Positions 23,025-33,036 of a stretch of DNA of 64,000 bases are shown here, piece after piece. The notes under the pieces are model-generated. The model ran no database searches and was not told the DNA's origin. It saw nothing but the letters and a program-made list of their open reading frames with translations. Position numbers and translations under genes: made by a program. Location: the NCBI RefSeq assembly GCF_002929225.1, contig NZ_PISM01000001.1:62001-126000 (forward strand), written 5' to 3'. The stretch comes from Stutzerimonas kunmingensis. GTDB lineage: Bacteria; Pseudomonadota; Gammaproteobacteria; Pseudomonadales; Pseudomonadaceae. How positions within the stretch are numbered: the first letter of the stretch is position 1; each line of letters opens with the position of its first letter.

Positions 23025-23117
23025 TAGCTTGAGGCCAGGTCGCCGGCATTTACAGGCGGTCAAAGGGATGGGCGTTTCGCCCATTTTTCATTTGTACAGC
23101 ATGCGCGAGGGACTTCG

Positions 23118-23576
23118 ATGTCGAGCAAGCTAGAACAGTTGCAGGCCTTGTTGGCCCCGGTGGTTGAGGCGCTTGGCTATCAGTGCTGGGGTATTGAGTT
23201 CATTTCCCAGGGGCGGCATTCACTGTTGCGTGTCTATATCGACCATGCCGATGGCATCCTCATCGACGATTGCGAGAAGGTCAGTCGTCAATTGAGCGGT
23301 GTGCTCGATGTGGAAGATCCAATCAGCGTGGACTACACCCTTGAGGTTTCTTCTCCTGGCATGGATCGGCCGCTGTTCACGATCGAACAGTACACGGCCC
23401 ATATCGGTGATCAGGTAAAAATAAAGCTGCGCTCGCCCTTCGAGGGCAGGCGCAATTTCCAGGGTCTTCTCCGTGGGGTGGAAGAGCAGGATGTCGTGGT
23501 GCAGGTGGACGACCATGAGTACCTGCTGCCGATCGACATGATCGATAAGGCCAACATCATTCCCCGTTTTGACTGA
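23118..23576 (+). CDS. rimP: Ribosome maturation factor RimP
   Basis: Needed for 30S maturation. The protein has 152 residues in two domains: an N-terminal alpha/beta domain ([21 protein letters not shown], then [20 protein letters not shown]) and a C-terminal SH3-like domain ([19 protein letters not shown]). The family motif [15 protein letters not shown] lies near 78-92. First gene of the conserved rimP-nusA-infB-rbfA-truB-rpsO-pnp cluster. Confidence 0.96.
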   Translation: MSSKLEQLQALLAPVVEALGYQCWGIEFISQGRHSLLRVYIDHADGILIDDCEKVSRQLSGVLDVEDPISVDYTLEVSSPGMDRPLFTIEQYTAHIGDQVKIKLRSPFEGRRNFQGLLRGVEEQDVVVQVDDHEYLLPIDMIDKANIIPRFD

Positions 23577-23623
23577 GAACGGATCCCGCGGAACCCAATG
23601 GATTGCGAAAGGCGAGGCGTACG

Positions 23624-25105
23624 ATGAGCAAAGAAGTACTGCTGGTTGTGGAGTCGGTGTCCAATGAAAAGGGCGTACCGGCGAGTGTGATTTTCGAAGC
23701 GCTTGAGCTGGCCTTGGCCACGGCTACCAAGAAGCGCTACGAGGACGAAGTTGATCTGCGTGTGGAAATCAATCGCCACAATGGCAGCTACGAATCCTTC
23801 CGTCGCTGGACTGTCGTAGACGATGAGCACTTTGAAGATCCGGCCCATCAGTTGGCATTGGATCAGGCTCAGGCGCGTAATCCCGACGCCAAGCTTGGTG
23901 ATGTGTTCGAAGAGAAAATCGAGTCCATCGAGTTCGGCCGTATTGCGGCGCAGACCGCCAAGCAGGTCATCGTGCAGAAAGTGCGCGAGGCCGAGCGTGC
24001 GCAGGTGGTAGAAGCCTATCGTGATCGTCTGGGTGAGATCATCTCCGGCACGGTCAAGAAAGTGACCCGCGATAGCGTTATCGTCGACCTCGGCAATAAC
24101 GCCGAAGCGTTGCTGGCTCGCGAAGACATCATTGCGCGTGAAACCTTCCGCGTCGGTGCCCGTGTTCGCGCACTGCTCAAGGAAATTCGCACTGAGAACC
24201 GCGGCCCGCAGTTGATTCTGTCGCGTACTGCGCCGCAGATGCTGATCGAGCTGTTCCGCATCGAAGTGCCAGAAATCGCCGAAGGCCTCATTGAGGTCAT
24301 GGGTGCGTCGCGTGATCCTGGTTCGCGGGCCAAGATCGCCGTTCGCTCCAAGGACAAGCGCATCGATCCGCAGGGCGCCTGCATCGGCATGCGCGGTTCG
24401 CGGGTTCAGGCCGTCTCTGGCGAAATTGGCGGCGAGCGCGTCGATATCGTCCTGTGGGATGAGAACCCGGCTCAGTTTGTCATCAATGCGATGGCTCCGG
24501 CTGAAGTGGCCGCGATCATCGTCGACGAAGACGCTCACGCCATGGATATCGCGGTTGCCGAAGACAATCTGGCGCAGGCGATCGGCCGTGGCGGTCAGAA
24601 TGTGCGTCTGGCCAGTCAGCTTAGTGGTTGGACGCTCAACGTCATGACTGAAGCGGACATCCAGGCCAAGCAGCAGGAAGAAACCGGTGACATCCTGCGC
24701 AACTTCATTGATGAGTTGGACGTTGATGAGGAACTTGCACAGGTGCTGGTGGAAGAGGGCTTTACCTCCCTCGAAGAGATTGCCTATGTCCCCATGGAGG
24801 AAATGCTTGGCATCGAAGGCTTCGACGAAGACATCGTCAATGAGCTGCGTACGCGGGCCAAAGATCGCCTGCTGACCAAGGCCATCGCCAACGAGGAGAA
24901 GCTTGCGGATGCTCAGCCGGCTGAAGATCTGCTGGCACTCGATGGCATGGATAAAGAACTGGCGGTCGAGTTGGCCGTGCGGGGCGTCATCACCCGCGAA
25001 GACCTGGCCGAGCAGTCGATAGACGACCTGCTCGACATAGACGGCATCGATGAAGAGCGTGCCGGCAAGCTGATCATGGCCGCCCGAGCCCATTGGTTCG
25101 AGTAA
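23624..25105 (+). CDS. nusA: Transcription termination/antitermination factor NusA
   Basis: RNA-polymerase-binding factor that modulates pausing, termination and antitermination. The protein has 493 residues. The N-terminal polymerase-binding domain (about 1-125) is followed by S1 (about 135-200), KH1 and KH2 ([39 protein letters not shown]) and two acidic AR repeats at about 360-490. ATG 23624 ([17 protein letters not shown]) matches the family start. Confidence 0.97.
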   Translation: MSKEVLLVVESVSNEKGVPASVIFEALELALATATKKRYEDEVDLRVEINRHNGSYESFRRWTVVDDEHFEDPAHQLALDQAQARNPDAKLGDVFEEKIESIEFGRIAAQTAKQVIVQKVREAERAQVVEAYRDRLGEIISGTVKKVTRDSVIVDLGNNAEALLAREDIIARETFRVGARVRALLKEIRTENRGPQLILSRTAPQMLIELFRIEVPEIAEGLIEVMGASRDPGSRAKIAVRSKDKRIDPQGACIGMRGSRVQAVSGEIGGERVDIVLWDENPAQFVINAMAPAEVAAIIVDEDAHAMDIAVAEDNLAQAIGRGGQNVRLASQLSGWTLNVMTEADIQAKQQEETGDILRNFIDELDVDEELAQVLVEEGFTSLEEIAYVPMEEMLGIEGFDEDIVNELRTRAKDRLLTKAIANEEKLADAQPAEDLLALDGMDKELAVELAVRGVITREDLAEQSIDDLLDIDGIDEERAGKLIMAARAHWFE

Positions 25106-25133
25106 GTAATTAGCGGCCTGAGGAGAGAAATGC

Positions 25134-27635
25134 ATGACGCAAGTCACGGTGAAAGAACTGGCCCAGGTGGTCGCCACACCGGTCGAGCGACTGCTTCAGC
25201 AGATGCGTGAGGCAGGACTGTCGCACACCAGCGCCGAGCAAGTAGTGACCGATAACGAGAAACAGGCCCTGTTGGCCCATTTGAAAAGCAGCCACGGGGC
25301 GAAAGTGGACGAGCCGCGCAAGATCACCTTGCAGCGTAAGACCACTACCAAACTCAAGGTTGGCGGTAGCAAGACCATCAGCGTTGAAGTGCGCAAGAAG
25401 AAGACCTTCGTCAAGCGCAGCGCCGAGGAAATCGAAGCCGAACAGCGTCGCGAAGCCGAGGAGCAGCGCGCGGCTGAAGAGGCTGCTCGCCTGAAGGCCG
25501 AGCAGGACGCGCGCGAGCGTGCCGAAGAAGAAGCACGCCGTCAGGCTGAGTCGGTCAAGCCTCAGGGCGAGGCCTCTACGCCAGCAGCTGTTGAGCCGGC
25601 GGTGAGCGCCGAACCTGCACCGGTTGCGGTCGAGCCTGTAGCTCCTGCGCCTGAGCGTAAGAAGGAAGAGCCTCGTCGTGTCGAGAAGCCACGCAGTGAT
25701 GACGACGAGCGTCGTGATCGCAAGCATGCGCAGCATCGTCCTTCGCTCAAGACCAAGGCTCCGCTGGCGCGTACCGTACGTACCGGTGAAGACGAGGCCG
25801 ATGGTTTCCGTCGCGGCGGTCGCGGCAAGTCCAAGCTCAAGAAGCGTAATCAGCATGGGTTCCAGAGCCCAACAGGACCTGTAGTGCGCGAAGTGTCGAT
25901 CGGCGAAACCATCACTGTGGCCGAACTGGCCCAGCAGATGTCGGTGAAAGCGGCCGAAGTCATCAAGTTCATGTTCAAGATGGGCTCGCCCGTCACTATC
26001 AACCAGGTGCTGGATCAGGAAACTGCTCAGCTGGTTGCCGAAGAGCTGGGCCACAAGGTCAAGCTGGTCAGCGACAACGCTCTGGAAGAGCAGTTGGCCG
26101 AGCTGCTGAAGTTCGAAGGTGAGTCGGTCTCGCGTGCGCCGGTCGTGACCGTGATGGGTCACGTTGACCATGGCAAGACCTCGCTGCTCGACTACATTCG
26201 TCGCGCCAAGGTGGCTGTCGGCGAGGCTGGTGGTATCACCCAGCATATCGGTGCCTATCACGTCGAAACCGAGCGTGGCATGGTCACCTTCCTCGACACC
26301 CCTGGTCACGCGGCGTTTACCGCCATGCGTGCTCGTGGTGCCAAGGCCACCGACATCGTGATCCTGGTGGTCGCGGCGGATGATGGCGTGATGCCTCAGA
26401 CGCAGGAAGCCGTCCAGCACGCCAAGGCTGCCGGCGTACCGATCGTGGTCGCGGTGAACAAGATCGACAAGCCGGATGCGAATCCGGACAACATCAAGAA
26501 CGGCCTGGGCGCGCTCGACGTGATTCCGGAAGAGTGGGGCGGCGACACGCCGTTCATTCCGGTCTCCGCGAAGATGGGTACCGGCGTCGACGAACTGCTC
26601 GAAGCCGTTCTGCTGCAGGCCGAGCTCCTCGAGCTCAAGGCAACGCCGTCTGCGCCTGGTCGCGGTGTGGTGGTCGAGTCGCGCCTTGACAAGGGTCGCG
26701 GTCCGGTAGCCACCGTGCTGGTTCAGGACGGTACCCTGCGTCAGGGTGACATGGTCCTGTGTGGCGTCAACTTCGGTCGCGTTCGTGCGATGCTCGACGA
26801 GAACGGCAAGCCTGTGAAGGAAGCCGGCCCGTCGATTCCGGTCGAGATCCTCGGCCTGGATGGTACGCCGGAAGCCGGTGACGACCTGACCGTTGTGGCC
26901 GACGAGAAGAAGGCCCGTGAAGTTGCGTTGTTCCGCCAGGGCAAGTTCCGCGAAGTGAAACTGGCTCGTGCCCATGCCGGCAAGCTGGAGAACATCTTCG
27001 AGACCATGGGTCAGGACGAGAAGAAGACGCTCAACATCGTGCTCAAGGCAGACGTGCGCGGCTCGCTCGAAGCGCTGCAGGGCTCTCTCAACGGCCTGGG
27101 CAACGACGAAGTGCAGGTTCGTGTGGTGGGTGGCGGTGTCGGTGGTATCACCGAATCCGATGCCAACCTCGCACTGGCCTCCAACGCCGTGCTGTTCGGC
27201 TTCAACGTTCGGGCTGATGCGGGGGCGCGCAAGATCGTCGAGGCCGAAGGCCTGGACATGCGCTACTACAACGTCATCTACGACATCATTGAGGACGTCA
27301 AGAAGGCGCTCACCGGTATGCTCGGCAGCGACGTTCGCGAGAACATTCTCGGCATCGCCGAAGTGCGTGACGTGTTCCGTTCGCCGAAGTTCGGCGCCAT
27401 CGCCGGTTGCATGGTCACCGAGGGCTTGGTGCATCGCAATCGCCCGATCCGCGTCCTGCGCGACGACGTCGTCATCTTCGAAGGCGAACTGGAATCGCTG
27501 CGCCGCTTCAAAGATGACGTCGCGGAAGTCCGCGCCGGCATGGAATGCGGTATCGGTGTGAAGAGCTACAACGACGTCAAGGTCGGCGACAAGATCGAAG
27601 TGTTCGAGAAGGTCGAAGTGGCGCGTTCGCTGTAA
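25134..27635 (+). CDS. infB: Translation initiation factor IF-2
   Basis: GTPase that places fMet-tRNA on the 30S subunit and promotes subunit joining. The protein has 833 residues. An N-terminal IF2_N domain ([21 protein letters not shown]) is followed by a long charged, Ala/Glu/Arg-rich linker (about 85-245) and a second IF2_N domain ([20 protein letters not shown]). The G domain has [17 protein letters not shown] and NKIDKP. The C1/C2 fMet-tRNA-binding domains end [12 protein letters not shown]. Internal initiation giving a shorter form, known in E. coli, cannot be judged here. Confidence 0.97.
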   Translation: MTQVTVKELAQVVATPVERLLQQMREAGLSHTSAEQVVTDNEKQALLAHLKSSHGAKVDEPRKITLQRKTTTKLKVGGSKTISVEVRKKKTFVKRSAEEIEAEQRREAEEQRAAEEAARLKAEQDARERAEEEARRQAESVKPQGEASTPAAVEPAVSAEPAPVAVEPVAPAPERKKEEPRRVEKPRSDDDERRDRKHAQHRPSLKTKAPLARTVRTGEDEADGFRRGGRGKSKLKKRNQHGFQSPTGPVVREVSIGETITVAELAQQMSVKAAEVIKFMFKMGSPVTINQVLDQETAQLVAEELGHKVKLVSDNALEEQLAELLKFEGESVSRAPVVTVMGHVDHGKTSLLDYIRRAKVAVGEAGGITQHIGAYHVETERGMVTFLDTPGHAAFTAMRARGAKATDIVILVVAADDGVMPQTQEAVQHAKAAGVPIVVAVNKIDKPDANPDNIKNGLGALDVIPEEWGGDTPFIPVSAKMGTGVDELLEAVLLQAELLELKATPSAPGRGVVVESRLDKGRGPVATVLVQDGTLRQGDMVLCGVNFGRVRAMLDENGKPVKEAGPSIPVEILGLDGTPEAGDDLTVVADEKKAREVALFRQGKFREVKLARAHAGKLENIFETMGQDEKKTLNIVLKADVRGSLEALQGSLNGLGNDEVQVRVVGGGVGGITESDANLALASNAVLFGFNVRADAGARKIVEAEGLDMRYYNVIYDIIEDVKKALTGMLGSDVRENILGIAEVRDVFRSPKFGAIAGCMVTEGLVHRNRPIRVLRDDVVIFEGELESLRRFKDDVAEVRAGMECGIGVKSYNDVKVGDKIEVFEKVEVARSL

Positions 27636-27649
27636 GCAAGCGTCAGTCT

Positions 27650-27713
27650 GAAAGCTGGGAGCAAGGAGTCGGTGGCCGCTTGGGACGGTTACCGCTTCGA
27701 GCTTCCAGCTTTC
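27650..27713. repeat. Palindromic GAAAGCTGG...CCAGCTTTC element (infB-rbfA gap)
   Basis: GAAAGCTGGGAGC (27650-27662) pairs with GCTTCCAGCTTTC (27701-27713) with one G-U, followed by GGCTTTT. The right arm nearly repeats the one between rpsO and pnp (TTCCAGCTTTTGGCTTTC), so this looks like a dispersed intergenic palindrome that may also act as a weak terminator or RNA-processing hairpin. Confidence 0.6.
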
Positions 27714-27736
27714 GGCTTTTAAACGGGTGGAAATTT

Positions 27737-28126
27737 ATGGCCAAAGAATTCAGTCGTACCCAGCGTATCGGCGATCAGATGCAGCGCGAACTGGCGCTGC
27801 TCATTCAGCGTGAGATCAAGGATCCGCGTTTGGGTCTGGTCACCATCACTGCGGTCGACGTCAGTCGTGATCTTTCCCACGCGAAGATCTTCATCACCAT
27901 CATGGGGCAGGACGACGACCAGGAGGCGGTCAAGGGCAACTTGCGCATCCTTAACGACGCTGCCGGATTCCTGCGCATGCAGCTGGGCAAGAGCATGAAG
28001 CTGCGCACTGTTCCGCAACTGCATTTCAACTACGACGCCAGCATTCGTCGTGGTGTCGAGTTGAGCTCGCTGATCGAGCGCGCAGTGGCGGAAGATCGCA
28101 AGCACAGCGATGAGCGCGGAGAATAG
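27737..28126 (+). CDS. rbfA: 30S ribosome-binding factor RbfA
   Basis: Late 30S assembly and cold-adaptation factor that acts on 16S rRNA. The protein has 129 residues, a single KH-like domain ([64 protein letters not shown]). ATG 27737 gives the family N-terminus [10 protein letters not shown]; the frame is open upstream through the palindromic element, without similarity. truB starts 2 bp after its stop. Confidence 0.96.
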   Translation: MAKEFSRTQRIGDQMQRELALLIQREIKDPRLGLVTITAVDVSRDLSHAKIFITIMGQDDDQEAVKGNLRILNDAAGFLRMQLGKSMKLRTVPQLHFNYDASIRRGVELSSLIERAVAEDRKHSDERGE

Positions 28127-28128
28127 GT

Positions 28129-29046
28129 GTGGCACAGGTCAAGCGTGTACGCCGTAACGTGAATGGCATCATCCTGCTCGACAAGCCGCGCGGGTTCACC
28201 TCCAATGCGGCCTTGCAGAAGGTCCGCTGGTTGCTCAACGCGGAAAAAGCTGGGCATACCGGAAGTCTCGACCCTCTTGCCACTGGTGTGTTGCCGCTGT
28301 GTTTTGGCGAGGCCACCAAGTTCTCGCAGTACCTTCTGGACGCGGACAAGGCCTACGAGACGGTCATGCAGCTGGGGGTCACCACGACCACTGCTGATGC
28401 CGAAGGTGAGGTTCTGGAGCGCAAGCCGGTAGCGGTTACCGTCGAGCAGTTGGAGGCACTGTTGCCGCAGTTTCGCGGTGACATCCTGCAGGTGCCGCCG
28501 ATGTATTCGGCACTCAAGCGCGATGGCCAGCCGCTGTACAAACTGGCGCGTGCCGGAGAGGTGGTGGAGCGCGAGCCGCGTTCTGTTAATATTGCGCGCT
28601 TGGAGTTGCTCTCGCTTGACGGCGACAAGGCGCGACTGGCCGTTGCATGCAGCAAAGGCACCTATATCCGCACCTTGGTCGAAGACGTCGGCCAGTTGCT
28701 CGGCTGTGGTGCGCACGTTGCCGAGCTGCGGCGAACCCAGGCCGGGCCGTTCGACCTGTCGCAGACGGTAACGCTCGAAACGCTTGAGCAGTTGCATGGT
28801 GAGGGTGGTGCCGAGGCGCTGGATAGTCTCTTGCAGCCGGTGGACAGCGGGCTTGAGCATTGGCCGTTGTTGCAGCTGTCCGAGCACAGTGCCTACTACT
28901 GGCTGCATGGACAACCGGTGCGGGCGCCAGAAGCTCCCAAGTACGGCATGGTTCGCGTACAGGATAACAATGGTCGCTTCATCGGTATCGGTGAAGTGAG
29001 CGAAGACGGGCGCATCGCGCCACGTCGGTTGATTCGGTCGGAATGA
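28129..29046 (+). CDS. truB: tRNA pseudouridine-55 synthase TruB
   Basis: Makes pseudouridine 55 in the T-loop of tRNAs. The protein has 305 residues. N-terminal motif [14 protein letters not shown]; catalytic Asp in [20 protein letters not shown] near residue 48; then [10 protein letters not shown] and the C-terminal PUA-like domain. The start is GTG 28129, 2 bp after rbfA, giving [10 protein letters not shown]. Confidence 0.96.
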   Translation: MAQVKRVRRNVNGIILLDKPRGFTSNAALQKVRWLLNAEKAGHTGSLDPLATGVLPLCFGEATKFSQYLLDADKAYETVMQLGVTTTTADAEGEVLERKPVAVTVEQLEALLPQFRGDILQVPPMYSALKRDGQPLYKLARAGEVVEREPRSVNIARLELLSLDGDKARLAVACSKGTYIRTLVEDVGQLLGCGAHVAELRRTQAGPFDLSQTVTLETLEQLHGEGGAEALDSLLQPVDSGLEHWPLLQLSEHSAYYWLHGQPVRAPEAPKYGMVRVQDNNGRFIGIGEVSEDGRIAPRRLIRSE

Positions 29047-29051
29047 CCGTT

Positions 29052-29075
29052 ACGCGGCGCGTTCGCGCGTTGCGT
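29052..29075 (+). other. UUCG-loop hairpin after truB
   Basis: ACGCGGCGCG-TTCG-CGCGTTGCGT: a 10-bp stem with two G-U pairs starting 6 bp after the truB stop. No T-run follows. It is probably a processing or stabilising hairpin in the truB-rpsO transcript. Confidence 0.4.
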
Positions 29076-29160
29076 CAGAGGGTGGCTGTCAGCAGGCACG
29101 GTCATTTCTCTTTATTAAACACGGGATGATTCCCGGCCTGTTCACTCAAGGAGCCCTATC

Positions 29161-29430
29161 ATGGCACTGAGCGTTGAAGAAAAAGCCCAGATCGTTAACG
29201 AGTACAAGCAAGCTGAAGGCGATACCGGTTCTCCGGAAGTGCAGGTAGCCCTGCTGACCGCCAACATCAACAAGCTGCAGGACCACTTCAAGGCCAACGG
29301 CAAAGACCACCACTCGCGTCGTGGTCTGATCCGTATGGTTAACCAGCGCCGCAAGCTGCTGGATTACCTGAAGGGTAAGGACACCACTCGTTACAGCACC
29401 CTGATCGGTCGTCTGGGTCTGCGTCGCTAA
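29161..29430 (+). CDS. rpsO: Small-subunit ribosomal protein uS15
   Basis: The protein has 89 residues, the normal length. It binds the 16S rRNA central domain early in 30S assembly. It is recognisable from [20 protein letters not shown], then [20 protein letters not shown], then [27 protein letters not shown] lies close before ATG 29161. It is separated from pnp by a structured spacer as in E. coli. Confidence 0.98.
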   Translation: MALSVEEKAQIVNEYKQAEGDTGSPEVQVALLTANINKLQDHFKANGKDHHSRRGLIRMVNQRRKLLDYLKGKDTTRYSTLIGRLGLRR

Positions 29431-29444
29431 GACGCGCCCGCGCT

Positions 29445-29522
29445 GGAAGCCGGAAGCTGGAAGCCTGAAGTTGAAAGTGGGATATCCCTCGATCAGCTTC
29501 GGTCTTCCAGCTTTTGGCTTTC
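29445..29522. repeat. Long imperfect palindrome in the rpsO-pnp spacer
   Basis: GAAGCC plus AAGCTGGAAG (29446-29463) is complementary to CTTCCAGCTT plus GGCTTTC (29504-29522). As RNA this forms a stem of roughly 16 bp with a 40-nt loop, in the position of the RNase III hairpin that controls E. coli pnp. It is also related to the palindrome at 27650-27713. Confidence 0.6.
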
Positions 29523-29594
29523 TTGCAGGTCGTTTCGGGCCGACTCCCGAACGTTCTGCCAATTTCCCCAAGGCAACAAAGAGAAGGAAAAACC

Positions 29595-31700
29595 GTGAAT
29601 CCGGTAATCAAGAAGTTTCAATTCGGTCAGTCGACCGTAACCCTGGAAACGGGTCGTATCGCCCGCCAGGCCTCCGGCGCAGTGCTGGTCACTGTCGATG
29701 ACGACGTGACCGTACTGGTCGCTGTCACTGGCGCCAAGAACGCCGACCCGAGCAAAGGCTTTTTCCCGCTCTCGGTCCACTACCAGGAAAAGACCTACGC
29801 AGCCGGTAAGATCCCCGGCGGCTTCTTCAAGCGTGAAGCGCGTCCTTCCGAAAAGGAAACCCTGACCTCGCGTCTAATCGATCGTCCGATCCGTCCGCTG
29901 TTCCCGGAAGGTTTCCAGAACGAAGTGCAGGTCATCTGTACCGTCGTTTCCACCAGCAAGAAGACTGACCCGGACATCGCCGCGATGATCGGTACTTCGG
30001 CTGCTCTGGCTGTTTCCGGCATTCCGTTCGACGGCCCGATCGGTGCCGCACGCGTGGCTTTCCATCCGGAAACCGGCTACCTGCTGAACCCGAACTACGA
30101 GCAGCTCAAGGCCTCCAGCCTGGACATGGTCGTAGCCGGCACCAAAGACGCTGTACTGATGGTCGAATCGGAAGCCAAAGAGCTGACCGAAGATCAGATG
30201 CTGGGCGCCGTCCTGTTCGCCCACGACGAGTTCCAGGCTGTGATCAAGGCGGTCGAAGAGCTCGCCGCTGAAGCCGGCAAGCCGCGCTGGGACTGGACCG
30301 CTCCGCAGGCCAATACCGCACTGCTGGACGCCATCCGTGCCGAGTTCGGCGAAGCCATCTCCCAGGCCTACACCATCACCATCAAGCAGGACCGCTATGC
30401 GCGCCTGGGCGAGCTGAAGGACCAGGTCGTTGCCAAGTTCTCCGGTGAAGAAGGCCAGCCGTCTGCTGGCGAAGTGAAGGATGCGTTCGGTGAGATCGAA
30501 TACCGCACCGTTCGCGAGAACATCGTCAATGGCAAGCCGCGCATCGACGGTCGCGACACCCGTACCGTTCGCGGGCTGAACATCGAAGTCGGCGTGCTCG
30601 ACAAGACCCACGGTTCGGCGCTGTTCACCCGTGGTGAGACCCAGGCTCTGGTAGTTGCCACTCTCGGCACCGCCCGTGACGCACAGCTGCTCGACACCCT
30701 GGAAGGCGAGAAGAAAGACCCCTTCATGCTTCACTACAACTTCCCGCCGTACTCGGTGGGCGAGTGTGGTCGCATGGGCGCTACCGGTCGCCGTGAAATC
30801 GGTCATGGTCGCCTGGCCCGTCGTGGCGTCGCCGCCATGCTGCCGAGCGCCGACGAATTCCCCTACACCATCCGTGTAGTGTCGGAAATCACCGAATCCA
30901 ATGGTTCGTCCTCCATGGCTTCCGTCTGCGGTGCTTCCCTTGCCCTGATGGACGCTGGTGTGCCAATGAAGGCTCCGGTGGCCGGTATCGCCATGGGTCT
31001 GGTCAAGGAAGGCGAGAAGTTTGCCGTTCTGACCGACATCCTCGGTGACGAAGATCACCTCGGCGACATGGACTTCAAGGTAGCCGGTACCGCCAAGGGC
31101 GTGACCGCGCTGCAGATGGACATCAAAATCCAGGGCATCACCGAAGAGATCATGGAGCAGGCGCTGGAGCAGGCTCTGGAAGCTCGCCTGAACATCCTCG
31201 GCCAGATGAACCAGGTCATCGCCCAGTCACGCAGCGAGCTGTCGGCGAATGCCCCGACCATGCTGGCGATGAAGATCGACCAGGACAAGATCCGTGACGT
31301 TATCGGCAAGGGTGGCGCCACCATTCGCGCTATCTGCGAAGAGACCAAGGCCTCGATCGACATCGAAGACGATGGCTCGATCAAGATCTTCGGCGAAACC
31401 AAGGAAGCGGCAGAGGCGGCCAAGCAGCGCGTACTGGGTATCACTGCTGAAGCCGAAATCGGCAAGATCTACGTCGGCAAGATCGAGCGCATCGTCGACT
31501 TCGGAGCGTTCGTCAACATCCTCCCGGGCAAGGATGGCCTGGTGCACATCTCGCAGATCAGCGATCAGCGTATCGAAAAAGTCACCGATGTGCTGAAAGA
31601 AGGTCAGGAAGTGAAGGTGCTGGTGCTGGACGTGGACAACCGCGGCCGTATCAAGCTTTCCATCAAGGACGTTGCCGCCGCTGAAGCCTCTGGCGTCTGA
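29595..31700 (+). CDS. pnp: Polynucleotide phosphorylase
   Basis: Phosphorolytic 3'-5' exoribonuclease, part of the RNA degradosome. The protein has 701 residues. Two RNase PH domains ([21 protein letters not shown] in the first; [20 protein letters not shown] and the catalytic [18 protein letters not shown] in the second) are followed by KH ([19 protein letters not shown]) and S1 ([21 protein letters not shown]). GTG 29595 after GAGAAGGAAA gives [12 protein letters not shown], the family start; the frame is open to 29514 without similarity. Confidence 0.97.
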   Translation: MNPVIKKFQFGQSTVTLETGRIARQASGAVLVTVDDDVTVLVAVTGAKNADPSKGFFPLSVHYQEKTYAAGKIPGGFFKREARPSEKETLTSRLIDRPIRPLFPEGFQNEVQVICTVVSTSKKTDPDIAAMIGTSAALAVSGIPFDGPIGAARVAFHPETGYLLNPNYEQLKASSLDMVVAGTKDAVLMVESEAKELTEDQMLGAVLFAHDEFQAVIKAVEELAAEAGKPRWDWTAPQANTALLDAIRAEFGEAISQAYTITIKQDRYARLGELKDQVVAKFSGEEGQPSAGEVKDAFGEIEYRTVRENIVNGKPRIDGRDTRTVRGLNIEVGVLDKTHGSALFTRGETQALVVATLGTARDAQLLDTLEGEKKDPFMLHYNFPPYSVGECGRMGATGRREIGHGRLARRGVAAMLPSADEFPYTIRVVSEITESNGSSSMASVCGASLALMDAGVPMKAPVAGIAMGLVKEGEKFAVLTDILGDEDHLGDMDFKVAGTAKGVTALQMDIKIQGITEEIMEQALEQALEARLNILGQMNQVIAQSRSELSANAPTMLAMKIDQDKIRDVIGKGGATIRAICEETKASIDIEDDGSIKIFGETKEAAEAAKQRVLGITAEAEIGKIYVGKIERIVDFGAFVNILPGKDGLVHISQISDQRIEKVTDVLKEGQEVKVLVLDVDNRGRIKLSIKDVAAAEASGV

Positions 31701-31716
31701 CAGCTGGCAGTTGAAC

Positions 31717-31741
31717 AGAAGGGCCTTCGGGCCCTTTTTGT
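31717..31741 (+). terminator. Terminator after pnp
   Basis: AAGGGCC-TTC-GGGCCCTT stem followed by TTTTG; ends the rimP-pnp operon. Confidence 0.85.
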
Positions 31742-31804
31742 TTGGTCGTGATATTTATTCAATGCCTGTGCGAGATTGCAAGATGCACGCAGCGGCCGGG
31801 GGAA

Positions 31805-31821
31805 ACTTGCAATGTGCAAGT
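31805..31821. promoter_or_regulatory. Candidate activator site (ACTTGCA-N3-TGCAAGT)
   Basis: Perfect 7-bp inverted repeat about 90-105 bp upstream of the predicted sigma-54 start, the usual position for an enhancer-binding protein. A degenerate copy (TGCGAGATTGCAAG) lies near 31769-31783. It does not match the NtrC or CbrB consensus that I know. Confidence 0.5.
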
Positions 31822-31844
31822 AACTCGTGAATTGCTGCCATGCA

Positions 31845-31857
31845 TAACTTATTGATT
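31845..31857 (-). promoter_or_regulatory. IHF site before the BON-protein promoter
   Basis: On the minus strand AATCAATAAGTTA fits WATCAA-N4-TTR exactly. It lies in an AT-rich stretch between the inverted repeat and the sigma-54 promoter, as expected for IHF-assisted looping. Confidence 0.55.
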
Positions 31858-31884
31858 ATTAAGGATAAAAAAATAACAGAAAGT

Positions 31885-31899
31885 TGGCACAACGTTTGC
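31885..31899 (+). promoter_or_regulatory. Sigma-54 (RpoN) promoter of the BON-domain gene
   Basis: TGGCAC-N5-TTGC, i.e. the -24/-12 pattern TGGCACN-N4-TTGC with correct GG-GC spacing. Predicted start near 31911, leaving a leader of about 54 nt that contains a 9-codon open frame (31930-31959) ending over the Shine-Dalgarno. Confidence 0.75.
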
Positions 31900-31964
31900 G
31901 CTGTTATTTGTGCATCTGAGGCCGGAGTCATGCCCCAGAAACCACGAGAACAGGAGTGACATCT

Positions 31965-32333
31965 ATGAAGACTACTCAGACACTTACTGCCGCTGCCATC
32001 GCCGCTGCTCTTAGCCTGCCGTTCGCCGGCGCCGCTCTGGCCGATACCACGCCTGCCATCGACAAGACCGATACCGTCATGCTGGCCGCCAACACTATGG
32101 ACGATGCCGGTGATGCTGCTTCCGATACCTGGATCACCACCAAGGTGAAATCCACCCTGCTGGCCGAAGACGCGACTCCCGGCATGGACATCGAAGTGGA
32201 AACCAAGGATGGCGTCGTCTCGCTGTCCGGGACCGTAGCTACCGAAGCCGAGAAAGAAGCTGCCGTGGCCAAGGCCAAGGGCATCAAAGGCGTTCGTGAA
32301 GTCTCTGCCGACGGCCTGAAAGCCGCCGAGTAA
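31965..32333 (+). CDS. Periplasmic BON-domain protein
   Basis: The protein has 122 residues. A Sec signal peptide (MKTTQTLTAAAIAAALSLPF, then cleavage after GAALA near residue 29) is followed by a short linker and one BON domain at about 52-120 (WITTKVKSTLLAEDATPGMD, then VETKDGVVSLSGTVATEAEK, then KGIKGVREVSADGLK). BON domains occur in OsmY-like envelope-stress proteins and are thought to bind membranes; the exact role is unknown. AGGAG precedes ATG 31965. A well-formed sigma-54 promoter, an IHF site and an inverted repeat precede it. P. aeruginosa has a similar gene after pnp as I recall. Confidence 0.88.
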   Translation: MKTTQTLTAAAIAAALSLPFAGAALADTTPAIDKTDTVMLAANTMDDAGDAASDTWITTKVKSTLLAEDATPGMDIEVETKDGVVSLSGTVATEAEKEAAVAKAKGIKGVREVSADGLKAAE

Positions 32334-32373
32334 CAGAGTTCTCCTCGCCAGTCGCTGGCGGGGCGCAAATCAG

Positions 32374-32402
32374 AAAACCCCACTCTATAGTGGGGTTTTT
32401 TG
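32374..32402. terminator. Bidirectional terminator between BON gene and DUF2845 gene
   Basis: AAAACCCCAC / GTGGGGTTTTTT around TCTATA; A-run and T-run on the two sides serve both convergent genes. Confidence 0.9.
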
Positions 32403-32406
32403 TGTC

Positions 32407-32718
32407 CTAGTTTCCTCGCTCACTGGTGATCTGCCGGAGACGATTGCCTTCGAATCGCAGGAAATGGAGCATGCCGTTGTTCGGCCCGTAGACCCATTCC
32501 TCGACAGGCACCTCCTGTTGGTAGCCATGATCATCAACGATCTCCTTGTAACCGACCAAGGCGGCGCTGGATGGCTCGCCGCATTTGCTGCGAACCTCGG
32601 CCGTGGTGGCTTCCAGGCTCACCAGGCGGCTGTTGCAGCGATAGGTAGAAGAGGCCTGCGCTTGCAGGGTGACCAGCAACAGGCAAAGCAGAAGTGTGGC
32701 GGGAACGCGACGGTCCAT
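32407..32718 (-). CDS. Secreted DUF2845 protein, copy 2
   Basis: The protein has 103 residues. A signal peptide (RRVPATLLLCLLLVTLQAQAS) is followed by a DUF2845 domain with YRCNSRLVSLEATTAEVRSK, CGEPSSAALVGYKE, the conserved VEEWVYGPNNGMLHFLRFEGN and RLRQI. Two Cys (in YRCN and SKCG) could form a disulfide, as expected for an exported protein. Function is unknown. It is a paralogue of the gene 18 bp upstream, with the same motif order, and the last gene of the DUF748 operon. Confidence 0.8.
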   Translation of the reverse strand: MDRRVPATLLLCLLLVTLQAQASSTYRCNSRLVSLEATTAEVRSKCGEPSSAALVGYKEIVDDHGYQQEVPVEEWVYGPNNGMLHFLRFEGNRLRQITSERGN

Positions 32719-32736
32719 CGGTATGGCTCCAGGGGA

Positions 32737-33036
32737 TCAGTTGGCTCTGCGGGTTTCAATGCGAACCAGGCGGTTGCCTTCGAAGGTCAGGATGCTGAGC
32801 ATGCCATTACGCGGACCGTAAACCCATTCCTCCAGCGCGAACTCCTGGCGGTCGTTACGGCTGAGCGTGTAGCCGACAAGATCGCGGTGCTGCGGCACGC
32901 CGCACTTGCTTTCCACTTCGAAGGCGCGGTCACCGGTGGTGACGAGCTGGCTCCCGCAACGAAGGGTATCGGCGTGAGCCCCGGAAAACGCGGCCAGCAG
33001 TACACAAGCAACAACGTATTTACGCGAGATCATCAT
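32737..33036 (-). CDS. Secreted DUF2845 protein, copy 1
   Basis: The protein has 99 residues. Signal peptide ISRKYVVACVLLAAFSGAHA is followed by DTLRCGSQLVTTGDRAFEVE, SKCGVPQHRDLVGYTLSRND, then ALEEWVYGPRNGMLSILTFE and GNRLVRIE. It has the same two Cys and WVYGP-NGML-FEGNRL core as its downstream paralogue. Its ATG (33034-33036) overlaps the TGA of the DUF748 gene (ATGA), so it is translationally coupled to it. Function is unknown. Confidence 0.8.
   Translation of the reverse strand: MMISRKYVVACVLLAAFSGAHADTLRCGSQLVTTGDRAFEVESKCGVPQHRDLVGYTLSRNDRQEFALEEWVYGPRNGMLSILTFEGNRLVRIETRRAN

Noticed and set aside
25110..27434. 774-codon open frame antisense to infB
   Set aside because: Shadow of infB third-position GC bias; composition rich in His, Arg and Gly without domain motifs.
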